Below, one piece after another: positions 15,997 to 24,207 of a stretch of DNA of 34,840 nt. A model generated the notes under the pieces. The model did not search any database and had not been told where the DNA came from. It worked only from the letters and a program-made list of their open reading frames with translations. Both the position numbers and the translations under genes were made by a program. Origin of the DNA: an uncultured bacterium (GTDB lineage: Bacteria; Spirochaetota; Spirochaetia; Sphaerochaetales; Sphaerochaetaceae); contig CAJMOS010000014.1 of assembly GCA_905215015.1 (NCBI GenBank), forward strand, positions 1 to 34,840, in the 5' to 3' direction. Every line of letters starts with the position of its first letter. Position 1 is the stretch's first letter.

Positions 15997-16311
15997 TCAG
16001 TTGTTCATGCGGACCTTCCGTGAAATGGGTGTCAATAAAGCCAGGACCTGCCAGCGAAACGGCAGAAGGACCGCGGCAAGCAACAAGGGAAACGCGAAGG
16101 CAGCGACAAAGGGGGATGTACCCCCGCCAGCCATGCGGAGCGTCTGTCCGCACTGCTCCATGACCAGGCAGATGGTGCAATGGTCCCCGGTGCATGGATG
16201 GTCGGCCTCCACGGCGAGAAAGAGCACAGCTCCAAGGAGGGAAAGCAACAGGAAAAGCAGACACAGACGGCCAAAGACCAGGGAACGATGCTTCAAGCCT
16301 CGGGTTCTCAC
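15997..16311 (-). CDS. Small Cys/His-rich two-helix membrane protein
   Basis: This 104-residue protein has two transmembrane helices (about 12-34 and 67-95). The short loop between them carries His38, Cys40, His44, Cys45, Cys48 and Cys54 (HPCTGDHCTICLVMEQC). Such a cluster can bind a metal, on the extracytoplasmic side if both termini are inside. The start is GTG at 16311, overlapping the Fur-family gene stop by four bases (GTGA), so it is coupled to the regulator. Similar small proteins with an H-x-C-T-G-x-x-C-x-x-C loop occur next to zinc/manganese transporters, from my general recollection; I know of no assigned function. A role in metal acquisition or sensing is inferred from the operon. 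Confidence 0.75.
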   Translation of the reverse strand: MRTRGLKHRSLVFGRLCLLFLLLSLLGAVLFLAVEADHPCTGDHCTICLVMEQCGQTLRMAGGGTSPFVAAFAFPLLLAAVLLPFRWQVLALLTPISRKVRMNN

Positions 16312-16736
16312 CGCTTCTTACCCTCCCGTTCTTCCAGACATTTCCCGCAGAGGCCGTAGAGGACGGTACGGTGGAGGTCAATCTGGTAGTGGTGCTTCTC
16401 CAGCAGGTGACGTTCCATATGCTCCACCTCGTCACAGTGGATATGGAACAGGGTCCCGCACTTGACGCAACGGCAATGGAAATCCCCGTCGGCTCCATCC
16501 TGGAGGTAGGAAAAACACGCTGGAGAGCCGATACCTGTAAGGAATTTGGTGACCAGCCCCTCTCCGGTCAGCTTTTCCAACTGGCGGTAGATGGTGGTCG
16601 TTCCAACCGGCAAGCCCGACCGCTTTAGCTCCTCCTCGAGCTCGGCGACCGTATAGTGGCTTCCGGCATGCGACTTCAGCACTGCGAGAATCTCGCTTCT
16701 CTGCCTGGTCTGATACTCGGATTTCCTTGCTGCCAT
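16308..16736 (-). CDS. Fur-family metalloregulator (Zur-like)
   Basis: This 142-residue regulator has an N-terminal winged helix (TRQRSEILAVL, TTTIYRQLEKLTGEGLV) and a C-terminal dimer domain. The structural zinc site is complete, with C90-x2-C93 (CVKC) and C130-x2-C133 (CGKC). FHCRC (86-90) and HIHCDEVEH supply the regulatory-site residues. I chose the ATG at 16736 over an upstream one because the conserved start region (ARKSEYQTRQRSEIL) begins there. It heads the metal importer operon and lies behind a perfect Fur-type box, so autoregulation by metal is likely. Zinc sensing is favoured by the ZnuABC partners but not proven. Confidence 0.9.
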   Translation of the reverse strand: MAARKSEYQTRQRSEILAVLKSHAGSHYTVAELEEELKRSGLPVGTTTIYRQLEKLTGEGLVTKFLTGIGSPACFSYLQDGADGDFHCRCVKCGTLFHIHCDEVEHMERHLLEKHHYQIDLHRTVLYGLCGKCLEEREGKKR

Positions 16737-16796
16737 ATGCCTACCCTGCCCCACAGGTACACGTATCTTGGGGGAAGCCGGCAGGCTTTGTCAATA

Positions 16797-16811
16797 TGAA
16801 AATGATTTTCA
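16797..16811 (-). promoter_or_regulatory. Fur/Zur-type operator, perfect 7-1-7 inverted repeat
   Basis: TGAAAATGATTTTCA is a perfect 7-1-7 palindrome, the layout of the B. subtilis Fur/PerR/Zur boxes. It lies just downstream of the predicted -10 of the Fur-family gene and covers the likely start site, as expected for repression by metal-loaded regulator. Confidence 0.8.
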
Positions 16812-16812
16812 A

Positions 16813-16842
16813 ATTATAGAAACCGGTACCATCACATACCAA
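16813..16842 (-). promoter_or_regulatory. Promoter of the Fur/znu operon
   Basis: On the minus strand TTGGTA (16842-16837) and a consensus TATAAT (16818-16813) are separated by 18 bases. The -35 overlaps the last codons of the upstream GDPD gene, and the palindromic box follows the -10 directly. Confidence 0.65.
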
Positions 16843-17545
16843 GCCTTGAACGGGCCCAGCAGATGTCGTTGATGAGAATCCCGTCCACGCCCATGGAAAC
16901 CCATTTTTTCAAATTATCATCGGAAGTATACCCGACACTCTCCTGCGAGGGCTTGCCCGCCATGACCCAAATTTGTTTTCCGCAAGCATGGATTGCCTCG
17001 ATGCGGTCCAGCGAAACCCAATCCTCCCAAAGACGTATATAATCGGCACGACTTTTAAGAAAACCTTCCAACTGTTCCAGACGGGGCATAAACGAAAGAA
17101 CACCGATTGTGTCGTTCTCCGTCTTGATGGTTTCAACATCAGACTCCTGCAGGACTCCAAGCACACACCTGCTTTCCGCATGCCAGAACATAATGTGCTC
17201 CACCAAGTCTTTCAAGAGTTCTCCCGAAAACTTGCAATGCAACAGGAGCGGACGCACATCGGGTTCTGACAAAACGTCATCAAGGGAATGGGCAGGATAC
17301 GACCTGTCGATGACATGCCGATAGGTCATGAACTCGCGAAACGGGACATCCCGGATCAGTTTGTCCACACCGAAAATCCTTTCAGCGCTTGGATCATGGC
17401 AAATGACAGGGTTGCCGTCAGATGTATACTGCACATCCATCTCCACCATGTCCGCTCCAAGCGCCAACGAGCGTCGGGCGGACGCGATACTTTGCTCCGG
17501 ATATTTGCCCGGACCACAGCGATGGGCAATCAACAAGCACTTCAT
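16832..17545 (-). CDS. Glycerophosphodiester phosphodiesterase (cytoplasmic, GDPD family)
   Basis: This 237-residue TIM-barrel enzyme would cleave glycerophosphodiesters to glycerol 3-phosphate and an alcohol. Catalytic and metal residues are visible: His8 (AHRCGPGKYPE), Glu35 and Asp37 (EMDVQYTSDG) and His50 (ICHDPS). The usual HRG is HRC here, and the common E-x-K of the third strand reads HCK (103-105), so Lys105 is kept while the acidic residue is His103. GVDGILINDI near the end matches the usual GVDGIITD. The ATG at 17545 has AAAGGAG upstream, 23 bases after the permease stop. As last gene of a peptide-type importer operon, it probably acts on an imported substrate. Confidence 0.88.
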   Translation of the reverse strand: MKCLLIAHRCGPGKYPEQSIASARRSLALGADMVEMDVQYTSDGNPVICHDPSAERIFGVDKLIRDVPFREFMTYRHVIDRSYPAHSLDDVLSEPDVRPLLLHCKFSGELLKDLVEHIMFWHAESRCVLGVLQESDVETIKTENDTIGVLSFMPRLEQLEGFLKSRADYIRLWEDWVSLDRIEAIHACGKQIWVMAGKPSQESVGYTSDDNLKKWVSMGVDGILINDICWARSRLGM

Positions 17546-17568
17546 GGATAGAAATCTCCTTTGCTTCT

Positions 17569-18417
17569 TCAACGATTCATCTGCAGTTTCGGATCAAGAC
17601 GATCGCGGAGCCAATCTCCGACCAAAGACACGTCCAGAACAATGAAAACAATCACCATACTGGGAATGATGGAGAGCCACCAGTTGGAAACCAGATAATC
17701 CCTTCCATAACTTACGAGCACCCCCAACGAAGCATCCGGAGGCTGTATTCCCAAACCCAGAAAACTCAAAGAACTTTCCAAGAGGATGAACGAACTGAGA
17801 CGAAGTGTCGCCTCGACAATCAACGTCGAGGAAATATTCGATAGCACATGCTCGAAAAGAATCCTCACATGAGATGCTCCGAGGGAACGGCTGCACTCAA
17901 TGAAATTCTGCCGTTTCAACTGGAGGATCTGGCCCCGGATCAGTCGCGTGAACGTGGCCCATCCGGTAAAGCCCATGATCAGGGTCATGGTCACCTTGTC
18001 TGCACCGAAGATGGCGGAGAAGACGATGGCGATGATGAGGAACGGAATGGACAACCGGGCATCGACGACAAAGGAAATCAGCATATCGACCCAGCCACCA
18101 TACAGACCGCTCAACACGCCTAGCACCGTTCCGATGACGACGGCTATCATCATTGCGGTGAGACTAATGAGCAAGGAATTTCGGGTACCGTACACAAGGC
18201 GGATGAAGAAGTCTCGTCCAAGGCCGTCAGTACCCAAAAAAAATTCCGGCCTTCCGCCCTCCATGAAGGATGGAGGAATCAGCCTTCCCATGATGTTGGT
18301 GGCTCCCAAATCAACCGGATACAAGACCGGTGCAAGCATCGTGAAGATGAACAGGGACACGAAAGCAACAATGAGGACAAGAATGGCCAGCGGCACGATT
18401 CTTTGGTTTCTTCTCAT
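17569..18417 (-). CDS. dppC: Peptide/nickel-type ABC transporter permease, DppC family
   Basis: This 282-residue permease has the DppC hallmarks: FLGTDGLGRDFFIRLVYGTR after the first helix, the EAA-like loop ECSRSLGASHVRILFEHVL, and LLESSLSFLGLGIQPPDASL near the end. The C-terminus (VGDWLRDRLDPKLQ) is the family standard. It follows the DppB gene by 11 bases with AGAGGGG upstream of its ATG, and is followed closely by the GDPD gene. Confidence 0.94.
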   Translation of the reverse strand: MRRNQRIVPLAILVLIVAFVSLFIFTMLAPVLYPVDLGATNIMGRLIPPSFMEGGRPEFFLGTDGLGRDFFIRLVYGTRNSLLISLTAMMIAVVIGTVLGVLSGLYGGWVDMLISFVVDARLSIPFLIIAIVFSAIFGADKVTMTLIMGFTGWATFTRLIRGQILQLKRQNFIECSRSLGASHVRILFEHVLSNISSTLIVEATLRLSSFILLESSLSFLGLGIQPPDASLGVLVSYGRDYLVSNWWLSIIPSMVIVFIVLDVSLVGDWLRDRLDPKLQMNR

Positions 18418-18428
18418 ACCATACCCCT

Positions 18429-19349
18429 CTATGCGTCATCCCGAATGCGAGGATCTAGAAGCGAATAACTCAAATCGACCAACATATTCATAACGGTTAC
18501 CGCAACAGCGATGAGCATCACTCCATAGATAATGATGGGGTAATCTCTCATGCGAGCCCCGTTAATCAGCAACGAGCCAACACCTGGCCAGCTGAACACC
18601 GTCTCGACGACTACGGAACCACCGATCAGGGAACCAAGTTGCAAGCCAATGACTGTGATGACTGGAATCATCGCATTGCGTAACGCATGCTTTAGCAGAA
18701 CGATTTTCTCATCCACTCCTTTAGCCCTCGCACATTCAAGGTAGTCCTGCCTCAGCACGTCCAAAAGAGAGGATCGGGTAAGTCGGGCTATGTTGGCCAT
18801 TGGAGCCACACACATGGCAATGGCCGGCATGATGTAGGAATTCAACGATTTGTCTCCCCCGCTCGGCAACAGACGCAACCGGTAGCTGAAGAAAAAAACC
18901 AAGAGTATTCCCAACACGAAATTGGGGATGGTCGACCCTGCTACAGACAGCATGATGGTCACCCTATCAAATGCCGAATTCCGCTTGACCGCCGCAATGA
19001 CCCCCAACGTCACACCCACGAAAATGGCTATGGCAAAAGAGAGCAATCCAAGCCTCAAGGTGGCGCCAATCCGCTCAGCATACAGCTCGTTGGCGGGACG
19101 CATGTAGTTGTAGCTACGCCCGGCATTTCCGGTAAACAAACTCTCCATGACATCGAGGTATTGTTTCGACAAAGGCTGGTCCAGACCTAGGCTCTCCTGC
19201 ATCTCAATCCGTTGCTGCTCTGTCGCATCATCGGGAAGAATCCATTGCGTCGGATCACCCGACAACCGGGTAAAGATGAACACAAGCGTGAGGATGAACC
19301 AAATAGTCAATATGGCACGGAAGAGCCGTTTCAAGACATATTTCAACAT
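18429..19349 (-). CDS. dppB: Peptide/nickel-type ABC transporter permease, DppB family
   Basis: This 306-residue permease begins MLKYVLKRLFRAILTIWFIL and carries the RLSGDPTQWILP region, the EAA-like loop ECARAKGVDEKIVLLKHALR and the ending VDLSYSLLDPRIRDDA, all typical of DppB. The ATG at 19349 has a perfect AAGGAGG six bases upstream; the longer frame from a TTG adds only sequence that reads through this site. The start overlaps the OppF gene end by seven bases. Confidence 0.94.
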   Translation of the reverse strand: MLKYVLKRLFRAILTIWFILTLVFIFTRLSGDPTQWILPDDATEQQRIEMQESLGLDQPLSKQYLDVMESLFTGNAGRSYNYMRPANELYAERIGATLRLGLLSFAIAIFVGVTLGVIAAVKRNSAFDRVTIMLSVAGSTIPNFVLGILLVFFFSYRLRLLPSGGDKSLNSYIMPAIAMCVAPMANIARLTRSSLLDVLRQDYLECARAKGVDEKIVLLKHALRNAMIPVITVIGLQLGSLIGGSVVVETVFSWPGVGSLLINGARMRDYPIIIYGVMLIAVAVTVMNMLVDLSYSLLDPRIRDDA

Positions 19350-20335
19350 GTTTCGCCTCCTTGGCCACCGTACAGGTGACAAGCAACGAAATGGCCGGGG
19401 CTGATTTCCTCCAACCTAGGTACGACTTCCGAGCATACCTTGCCTACGTGCTCGCATCTCAATCTGAATGGACACCCGGAAGGAGGATTAATCGGACTTG
19501 GCAGTTCCCCTTCGAGCAACTTCATTTCCGTCCTCACCTCTGGATCCGGGACAGGAATCGCCCGAATCAATGCTTTGGTATATGGATGGAGCGTTTCTTG
19601 GAAAAGAGCCTTCTTGTCGGCGATTTCGACAATCCTTCCCAAATACATGACGGCAATACGGTCCGACATATGCTTGATTACAGACATGTCATGGGAGATG
19701 AACAGATATGTCACAGATCGCTCCCTCTGCAACTCCTTGAACAAGTTGAGGATTTGCGCCTGGATAGATACATCCAACGCCGAGACAGGTTCATCACAGA
19801 TGATGAAATCCGGATTCAAGACAAATGCACGGGCGATTCCGATCCTTTGCCGTTGTCCACCGGAAAACTCATGCGGATACTTTTTGAGGTCGTCCTCGCT
19901 GAATCCAAGCCTCTTGACGAGAGGAAGAACAACCGAGAGCTTCTCTTTCGAAGACATGCTCGTGTGAATACGAAGGGGTTCCTCGATAATGCGGCGCATG
20001 TTCATGCGTGGATCTATGGAGGAATAGGGGTCCTGAAACACCATCTGGATTTTCTTCCTCAAATCACCCATGTGCTTTGGATCCATCACCTTGCCCTTGA
20101 AGCATATCTTGCCAGCAGTGGGGGTGGTCAAACCAATCAGCAACCTAGCGAGGGTGGTCTTGCCACATCCGGATTCGCCAATGAATCCCAATGTCTCTCC
20201 CTGATATACATTGAAAGAGACATCATCGACAGCCTTGACCATTCCCTCCACATGATGGCCCAAAATACCTTTGCTCACAGGGAAATACTTCTTTAAGTCG
20301 GTCACCATGACCAGCACATCTTTTTGGGACATCAT
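19343..20335 (-). CDS. oppF: Oligopeptide-type ABC transporter ATPase, OppF/DppF family
   Basis: This 330-residue ATPase has Walker A GESGCGKTT (about 53-61), signature FSGGQRQRIGIARAF, Walker B DFIICDEPVSALDVSIQAQI and switch ISHDMSVI. The C-terminal oligo_HPY region carries GCPFRLRCEHVGKVC, which docks the partner ATPase. FPVSKGILGHHVEGMVKAVD at the N-terminus is the usual OppF feature. The first ATG of an ATGATG pair overlaps the OppD stop; the second is equally possible. Confidence 0.94.
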   Translation of the reverse strand: MMSQKDVLVMVTDLKKYFPVSKGILGHHVEGMVKAVDDVSFNVYQGETLGFIGESGCGKTTLARLLIGLTTPTAGKICFKGKVMDPKHMGDLRKKIQMVFQDPYSSIDPRMNMRRIIEEPLRIHTSMSSKEKLSVVLPLVKRLGFSEDDLKKYPHEFSGGQRQRIGIARAFVLNPDFIICDEPVSALDVSIQAQILNLFKELQRERSVTYLFISHDMSVIKHMSDRIAVMYLGRIVEIADKKALFQETLHPYTKALIRAIPVPDPEVRTEMKLLEGELPSPINPPSGCPFRLRCEHVGKVCSEVVPRLEEISPGHFVACHLYGGQGGETC

Positions 20336-21312
20336 TCCGTTTCCCCCTTCGGAAACAACCAGCAACGGACATGCCTTCCACCCGAGGACTGTACAAGCGG
20401 AGGTTCCGCATTGAAACACATGTCGCATGCCCTATCGCATCTGTCGGCAAACCGGCATCGGGTAACAGGAAAAGAAAACCGAGGAACGGTACCCTTGATT
20501 GTGAAAAGCTCCTCTTTCTCATCATCAATGCTTGGAATCGCTTTCAAAAGGCCTTGGGTATACGGATGTTTGGGATCCTTGAAAAGTTGCAAGACCGTCC
20601 CCTCCTCAACGACAACTCCCCCATACATGACCATCACACGGTCGCACATCTGGGCGACGATACCCATGTTGTGTGTGATAAGAATCATGCTGGTTCCATA
20701 TTCCTTGTTGATGTCGCGAATGAGCCTGAGTATCTGGGCCTGGATAGTCACGTCGAGCGCCGTGGTCGGCTCGTCCGCAATGATGATTTCCGGATTGCAG
20801 GCCAAGGCAATGGCGATAAGAGCCCGTTGCTGCATACCTCCAGAAAGCTCATGGGGATAATCATTGATCCTCAAATCCGGGGCCGGAATGCCGACGAGCC
20901 TCAGCAGTTCCAAACATCTGGCTTTGACTGCCTTGGCATCCATCTTGGTATGGATTTTGAGGACTTCTTCGATTTGGTTACCAATAGTATAAACGGGATT
21001 CAGGGACGTAAGAGGATTCTGGAAAATCATGGAGATCTGTTTTCCTCGAATCTTGTTCAACTCCTTGCGGCTCATCTTCAAGAGATTCCTGCCGTGGAAC
21101 ATGGCCATCCCTGCAACTATTTCCGTATTGCTCTTGTCAATCAACCCGATGACTGAACGGGCTACCGTTGATTTCCCGCATCCAGACTCCCCGACAATAC
21201 CCAGTATCTCCCCTCGGACAAGAGACAAGTCAACGCCATCGACGGCCGGAACAATTCGTTTTCTCGCATAGTAATAGGTTTTCAACCCTTTCACAGATAG
21301 CAGTTCTTCCAT
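20332..21312 (-). CDS. oppD: Oligopeptide-type ABC transporter ATPase, OppD/DppD family
   Basis: This 326-residue ATPase has Walker A GESGCGKST (41-49), signature LSGGMQQRALIAIAL (from 156) and Walker B IIIADEPTTALDVTI (about 176-190). The C-terminal Cys cluster CRFADRCDRACDMC matches the Cys-rich tail that some OppD/DppD proteins use for an iron-sulfur centre; whether it holds one here is unknown. The Shine-Dalgarno is weak (GCGGGA), and a hairpin lies upstream. A longer in-frame reading upstream of 21312 encodes no family sequence. Confidence 0.94.
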   Translation of the reverse strand: MEELLSVKGLKTYYYARKRIVPAVDGVDLSLVRGEILGIVGESGCGKSTVARSVIGLIDKSNTEIVAGMAMFHGRNLLKMSRKELNKIRGKQISMIFQNPLTSLNPVYTIGNQIEEVLKIHTKMDAKAVKARCLELLRLVGIPAPDLRINDYPHELSGGMQQRALIAIALACNPEIIIADEPTTALDVTIQAQILRLIRDINKEYGTSMILITHNMGIVAQMCDRVMVMYGGVVVEEGTVLQLFKDPKHPYTQGLLKAIPSIDDEKEELFTIKGTVPRFSFPVTRCRFADRCDRACDMCFNAEPPLVQSSGGRHVRCWLFPKGETE

Positions 21313-21331
21313 AATCCCGCCAGCACATACA

Positions 21332-21365
21332 ACGGAGAGACCCCCTACACCCGGAATCTCTCCGT
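21332..21365 (-). terminator. Hairpin between binding-protein and OppD genes
   Basis: ACGGAGAGA (21332-21340) pairs exactly with TCTCTCCGT (21357-21365) around a 16-base loop, in the 64-base gap between the binding-protein stop and the ATPase start. There is no T-run. It probably tunes or stabilises the upstream message. Confidence 0.55.
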
Positions 21366-21376
21366 CTACCATCAGA

Positions 21377-22969
21377 TTATTTCGTAGCCCAGAAAGCATC
21401 CGCACGGAAATTCAATGTCTGCGAAGCATACGGATGCCAATGCAAGCCATCACGCACACCCCAGTTTTCCGTCGGATAGTACAGCAGAATAGCAGGGGCC
21501 TCGTCTCTGAAGATGTCCATCAGTTTCCTAGCTGCCTGTTTTCTTGCCTCCGAATCGATACTTCCAGTCAGCACTGTACCGGCATCGATGAATTCCTTCG
21601 GTTTGTTTGCCCATTTCCAATCAGGCAGCGCACCCCACAGCAACCAAAGACCTCCGGCAGGATCCGGGAACCTCATCGAGTTAGACCAGTTCCTAATCAT
21701 GGTGTTCTTATCTTCTTTTTCCTTGAAAACGACCCTGCAGTTCACGCCGATCTTCTTCCACATATCCACAATGGCTTCAGCAGCCTCGTTTCCAAACGTA
21801 TAATACCCATTCCGAAGCTCATACGTGACTTCCTGCCCATTGTAGGAAGACTCGGCGAGCAACTGTCTCGCCTTGTCGATGTTGTATTCCTCTTCCGGAT
21901 AATCCGCAAAATACATGTCGCCAAACTCAGGATACTGATGCCCGTGGGGGACAACAGCCTTGCCTCCCCAGAAAGCATCGACAAGCGCATGGCGGTCGAC
22001 AGCCAAGGACAAAGCCTGTCGGAATTTTTTGTCATTGACAGGATTCTTTGCAGGATCATCGCCATTGATGTAGAACTCGACGACATGCATGTTCGTAATT
22101 GGAAGGCTCACGGCGCTTACGCCCGGATTGGAATCGACCAATGCAACCTGGTCTGCAGGAAGTTGCGTGATGATATCAGCCTCTCCTGTCATCAAAGCGG
22201 TAATCCTCGTTGAACTCTCGGGATAGTTCACATACTCGATGGTTTTTACATAAGGTTTCTCCCCCCAGTATGCATCAAACCGCTCAAGAACCGCCTTTTC
22301 TGGAGAATAGGAAACCACCTTGAACGGGCCGGTGCCGACCGGTTTCAGGGCAAATTGGTCATCTCCGACTTCCTGGATGTACTTCGATGGCAAAATCCAT
22401 GCGCCCCAACTTGAAGCAAGGCGAATTTCCAGAAGTGGATCTATGGTCTTTGTGACCACATCACAGGTGTAATCGTCAATGATGTCTACGTGATCGATGG
22501 AGGACATCAGGGATGCGGCAAGCGTATTGCCAGGAATATTCTTCTTCAAACGGTCAAACGTGAATTTGACATCGGCTGAAGTGAAATCATCACCATTGTG
22601 CCATTTGACACCTTTTCTCAGGTGAAGCTCGACGGTATAGTCGTCGATACGCTTCCAATCCGTCGCCAACATGGGTTTGAGTTTGTAATTGTCATCCTGA
22701 TCGGCAAAAATCAAAGTATCAAAAATATTGTAGTGAACCCTGATGGTGGCATTTCCGACTTGAATAGTTGGATCCATGGACGGGGGGAGCGAGGCAACAC
22801 CAATGCGGATTGTATCAACTTCCTTTTTCTCATCCAACGAAGAAGAGGGAGAAGGAATTTCTGAATCATGCACGCCAGCCGGAGCCTGTTCCTTTGCTCC
22901 GCCTGCAGTCAATGCTACGGCACACAATGATGCGGCAATAAAACTTATAAGTTTTTTGTTAATTAACAT
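21377..22969 (-). CDS. Peptide/nickel-type solute-binding protein (SBP family 5, DppA/OppA-like)
   Basis: This 530-residue protein binds the substrate outside the membrane. The export signal is MLINKKLISFIAASLCAVAL followed by TAGGAKEQ. SBP_bac_5 features follow: TIRIGVASLPPSMDPTIQVG, the LHLRKGVKWHNGDDFTSADV block, VGTGPFKVVSY and FRQALSLAVDRHALVDAFWG. The ATG at 22969 sits eight bases after AGGAGG; a GTG one codon earlier is possible. It is the first gene of the operon, and the LysR gene diverges from it. The family takes peptides, nickel, glycans or phosphorylated compounds, so the ligand cannot be read from sequence. Confidence 0.93.
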   Translation of the reverse strand: MLINKKLISFIAASLCAVALTAGGAKEQAPAGVHDSEIPSPSSSLDEKKEVDTIRIGVASLPPSMDPTIQVGNATIRVHYNIFDTLIFADQDDNYKLKPMLATDWKRIDDYTVELHLRKGVKWHNGDDFTSADVKFTFDRLKKNIPGNTLAASLMSSIDHVDIIDDYTCDVVTKTIDPLLEIRLASSWGAWILPSKYIQEVGDDQFALKPVGTGPFKVVSYSPEKAVLERFDAYWGEKPYVKTIEYVNYPESSTRITALMTGEADIITQLPADQVALVDSNPGVSAVSLPITNMHVVEFYINGDDPAKNPVNDKKFRQALSLAVDRHALVDAFWGGKAVVPHGHQYPEFGDMYFADYPEEEYNIDKARQLLAESSYNGQEVTYELRNGYYTFGNEAAEAIVDMWKKIGVNCRVVFKEKEDKNTMIRNWSNSMRFPDPAGGLWLLWGALPDWKWANKPKEFIDAGTVLTGSIDSEARKQAARKLMDIFRDEAPAILLYYPTENWGVRDGLHWHPYASQTLNFRADAFWATK

Positions 22970-23074
22970 CACGATTTCCTCCTGATTGTTGCCTATATTT
23001 TTACGAAAACACGAACAAAACTAGTTGTCAAATATAAAAAATAGATTAATGATATAAGAGAAAATTATAAAAAT

Positions 23075-24007
23075 ATGACAATACGCGAACTCCAATATTT
23101 CACTGCTGTGTATGAAACAGGAGGAGTTTCCTCCGCGGCGAAGATTCTGCACGTAAGCCAGCCAGCGCTTAGCCAGACAATCCGGAAGATGGAGCAAACC
23201 TACGGAATGAGTTTTTTCCTAAAAGGGCAGAGAAAGCCAACCCTTACAGAAGCCGGACGAATCATCTACCATTATGGCAAGAGCATTCTGGATACGAACA
23301 GGCTGATGGAAACATCTCTTCGGGATTTGACTAACCCGGAAAAGCAAAAGCTACGAATTGGAATCTCCCCTTTCTACAGCAAGTACTATATCCCTCCCCT
23401 TTTGCCACAAATCAGCAAGGCGTTTTCCCAGCTTAAATGTGAGATTGTCGAGGATATTTCCGTGCATCTGGAAAAAATGCTGGTGGAGGGAAAAATAGAT
23501 TTGTGTTTCGTCCCTCTCGAACCAGAAAATCCTTCCTTATATTACGAAACCCTCTGCATTGAGGAAATTCTTCTCGCCGTACCCAAAAACTATGAGGTGA
23601 ACGAGAAGGCAATCAAAGGTAAAAACTTGCCATATCTAGACCTAGGCGAGTTGAAACAGCTACCCTTTGTCTCTCTCAAACAAGTCCAGAAAATCAGTGA
23701 GCTGACCAACAAGGCGTGCCAGGAGATGGGTTTTTCTCCAAATGTCGTGTATGAAACTTTGGACTGGGACACCGTTGATATTTTGATTGGAAGTGGGCTG
23801 GGGGTCGGTTTCGTTCCCGATATCCTTTATAAGAAAAACAGGAAGGACGGCCCAAACTATTATCGGATAGCCAACATCCCCATTACCCGCCATTACGGTG
23901 CAGCCTGGGTCAAAGGGAAACCTCCAACACCACTCGCGAGGGAAGTCATCTCTTTGTTCAGGGAAAACCTGTCCAAGTTCCACAATGCTGATTTTCGGAA
24001 TTCATGA
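23075..24007 (+). CDS. LysR-family transcriptional regulator
   Basis: This 310-residue regulator has the LysR winged helix at about 1-60 (MTIRELQYFTAVYETGGVSS, then AAKILHVSQPALSQTIRKME) and a periplasmic-binding-like effector domain (KLRIGISPFYSKYYIPPLLP, VLIGSGLGVGF-type segment near 250). It diverges from the binding-protein gene across about 105 AT-rich bases, the usual LysR arrangement, and so probably controls the importer/GDPD operon. I could not pick a single convincing T-N11-A site by eye. The Shine-Dalgarno is weak. Confidence 0.92.
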   Translation: MTIRELQYFTAVYETGGVSSAAKILHVSQPALSQTIRKMEQTYGMSFFLKGQRKPTLTEAGRIIYHYGKSILDTNRLMETSLRDLTNPEKQKLRIGISPFYSKYYIPPLLPQISKAFSQLKCEIVEDISVHLEKMLVEGKIDLCFVPLEPENPSLYYETLCIEEILLAVPKNYEVNEKAIKGKNLPYLDLGELKQLPFVSLKQVQKISELTNKACQEMGFSPNVVYETLDWDTVDILIGSGLGVGFVPDILYKKNRKDGPNYYRIANIPITRHYGAAWVKGKPPTPLAREVISLFRENLSKFHNADFRNS

Positions 24008-24207
24008 TGCAAGGGTTGCCGTCGCCATGAACGGCCCCACCGGTTGCCCACCTCGTGGTCAAGACCGATGGACACCATCCTCTCGCTTGTCGAGAAGAAA
24101 AGCATGGTGTTGAAGAACGCAAAGCAGAACACAAGCAAACAAATGCTACCGGCTCAGAACAACACGGAACCTACGACAGGAAGGAGGAAGACTTATTGCC
24201 TCATTCG

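Noticed and set aside
15950..16498. 182-codon minus-strand open frame across the Fur and Cys-rich genes
   Set aside because: It is out of frame with two genes whose motifs (CxxC pairs, transmembrane helices) are intact, and has a composition typical of a shadow.
22973..23074. Defined LysR operator or sigma70 promoter for the binding-protein gene
   Set aside because: The region is AT-rich with several loose matches; a minus-strand TTGACA at 23030-23025 has no acceptable -10 at normal spacing, so no site is claimed.
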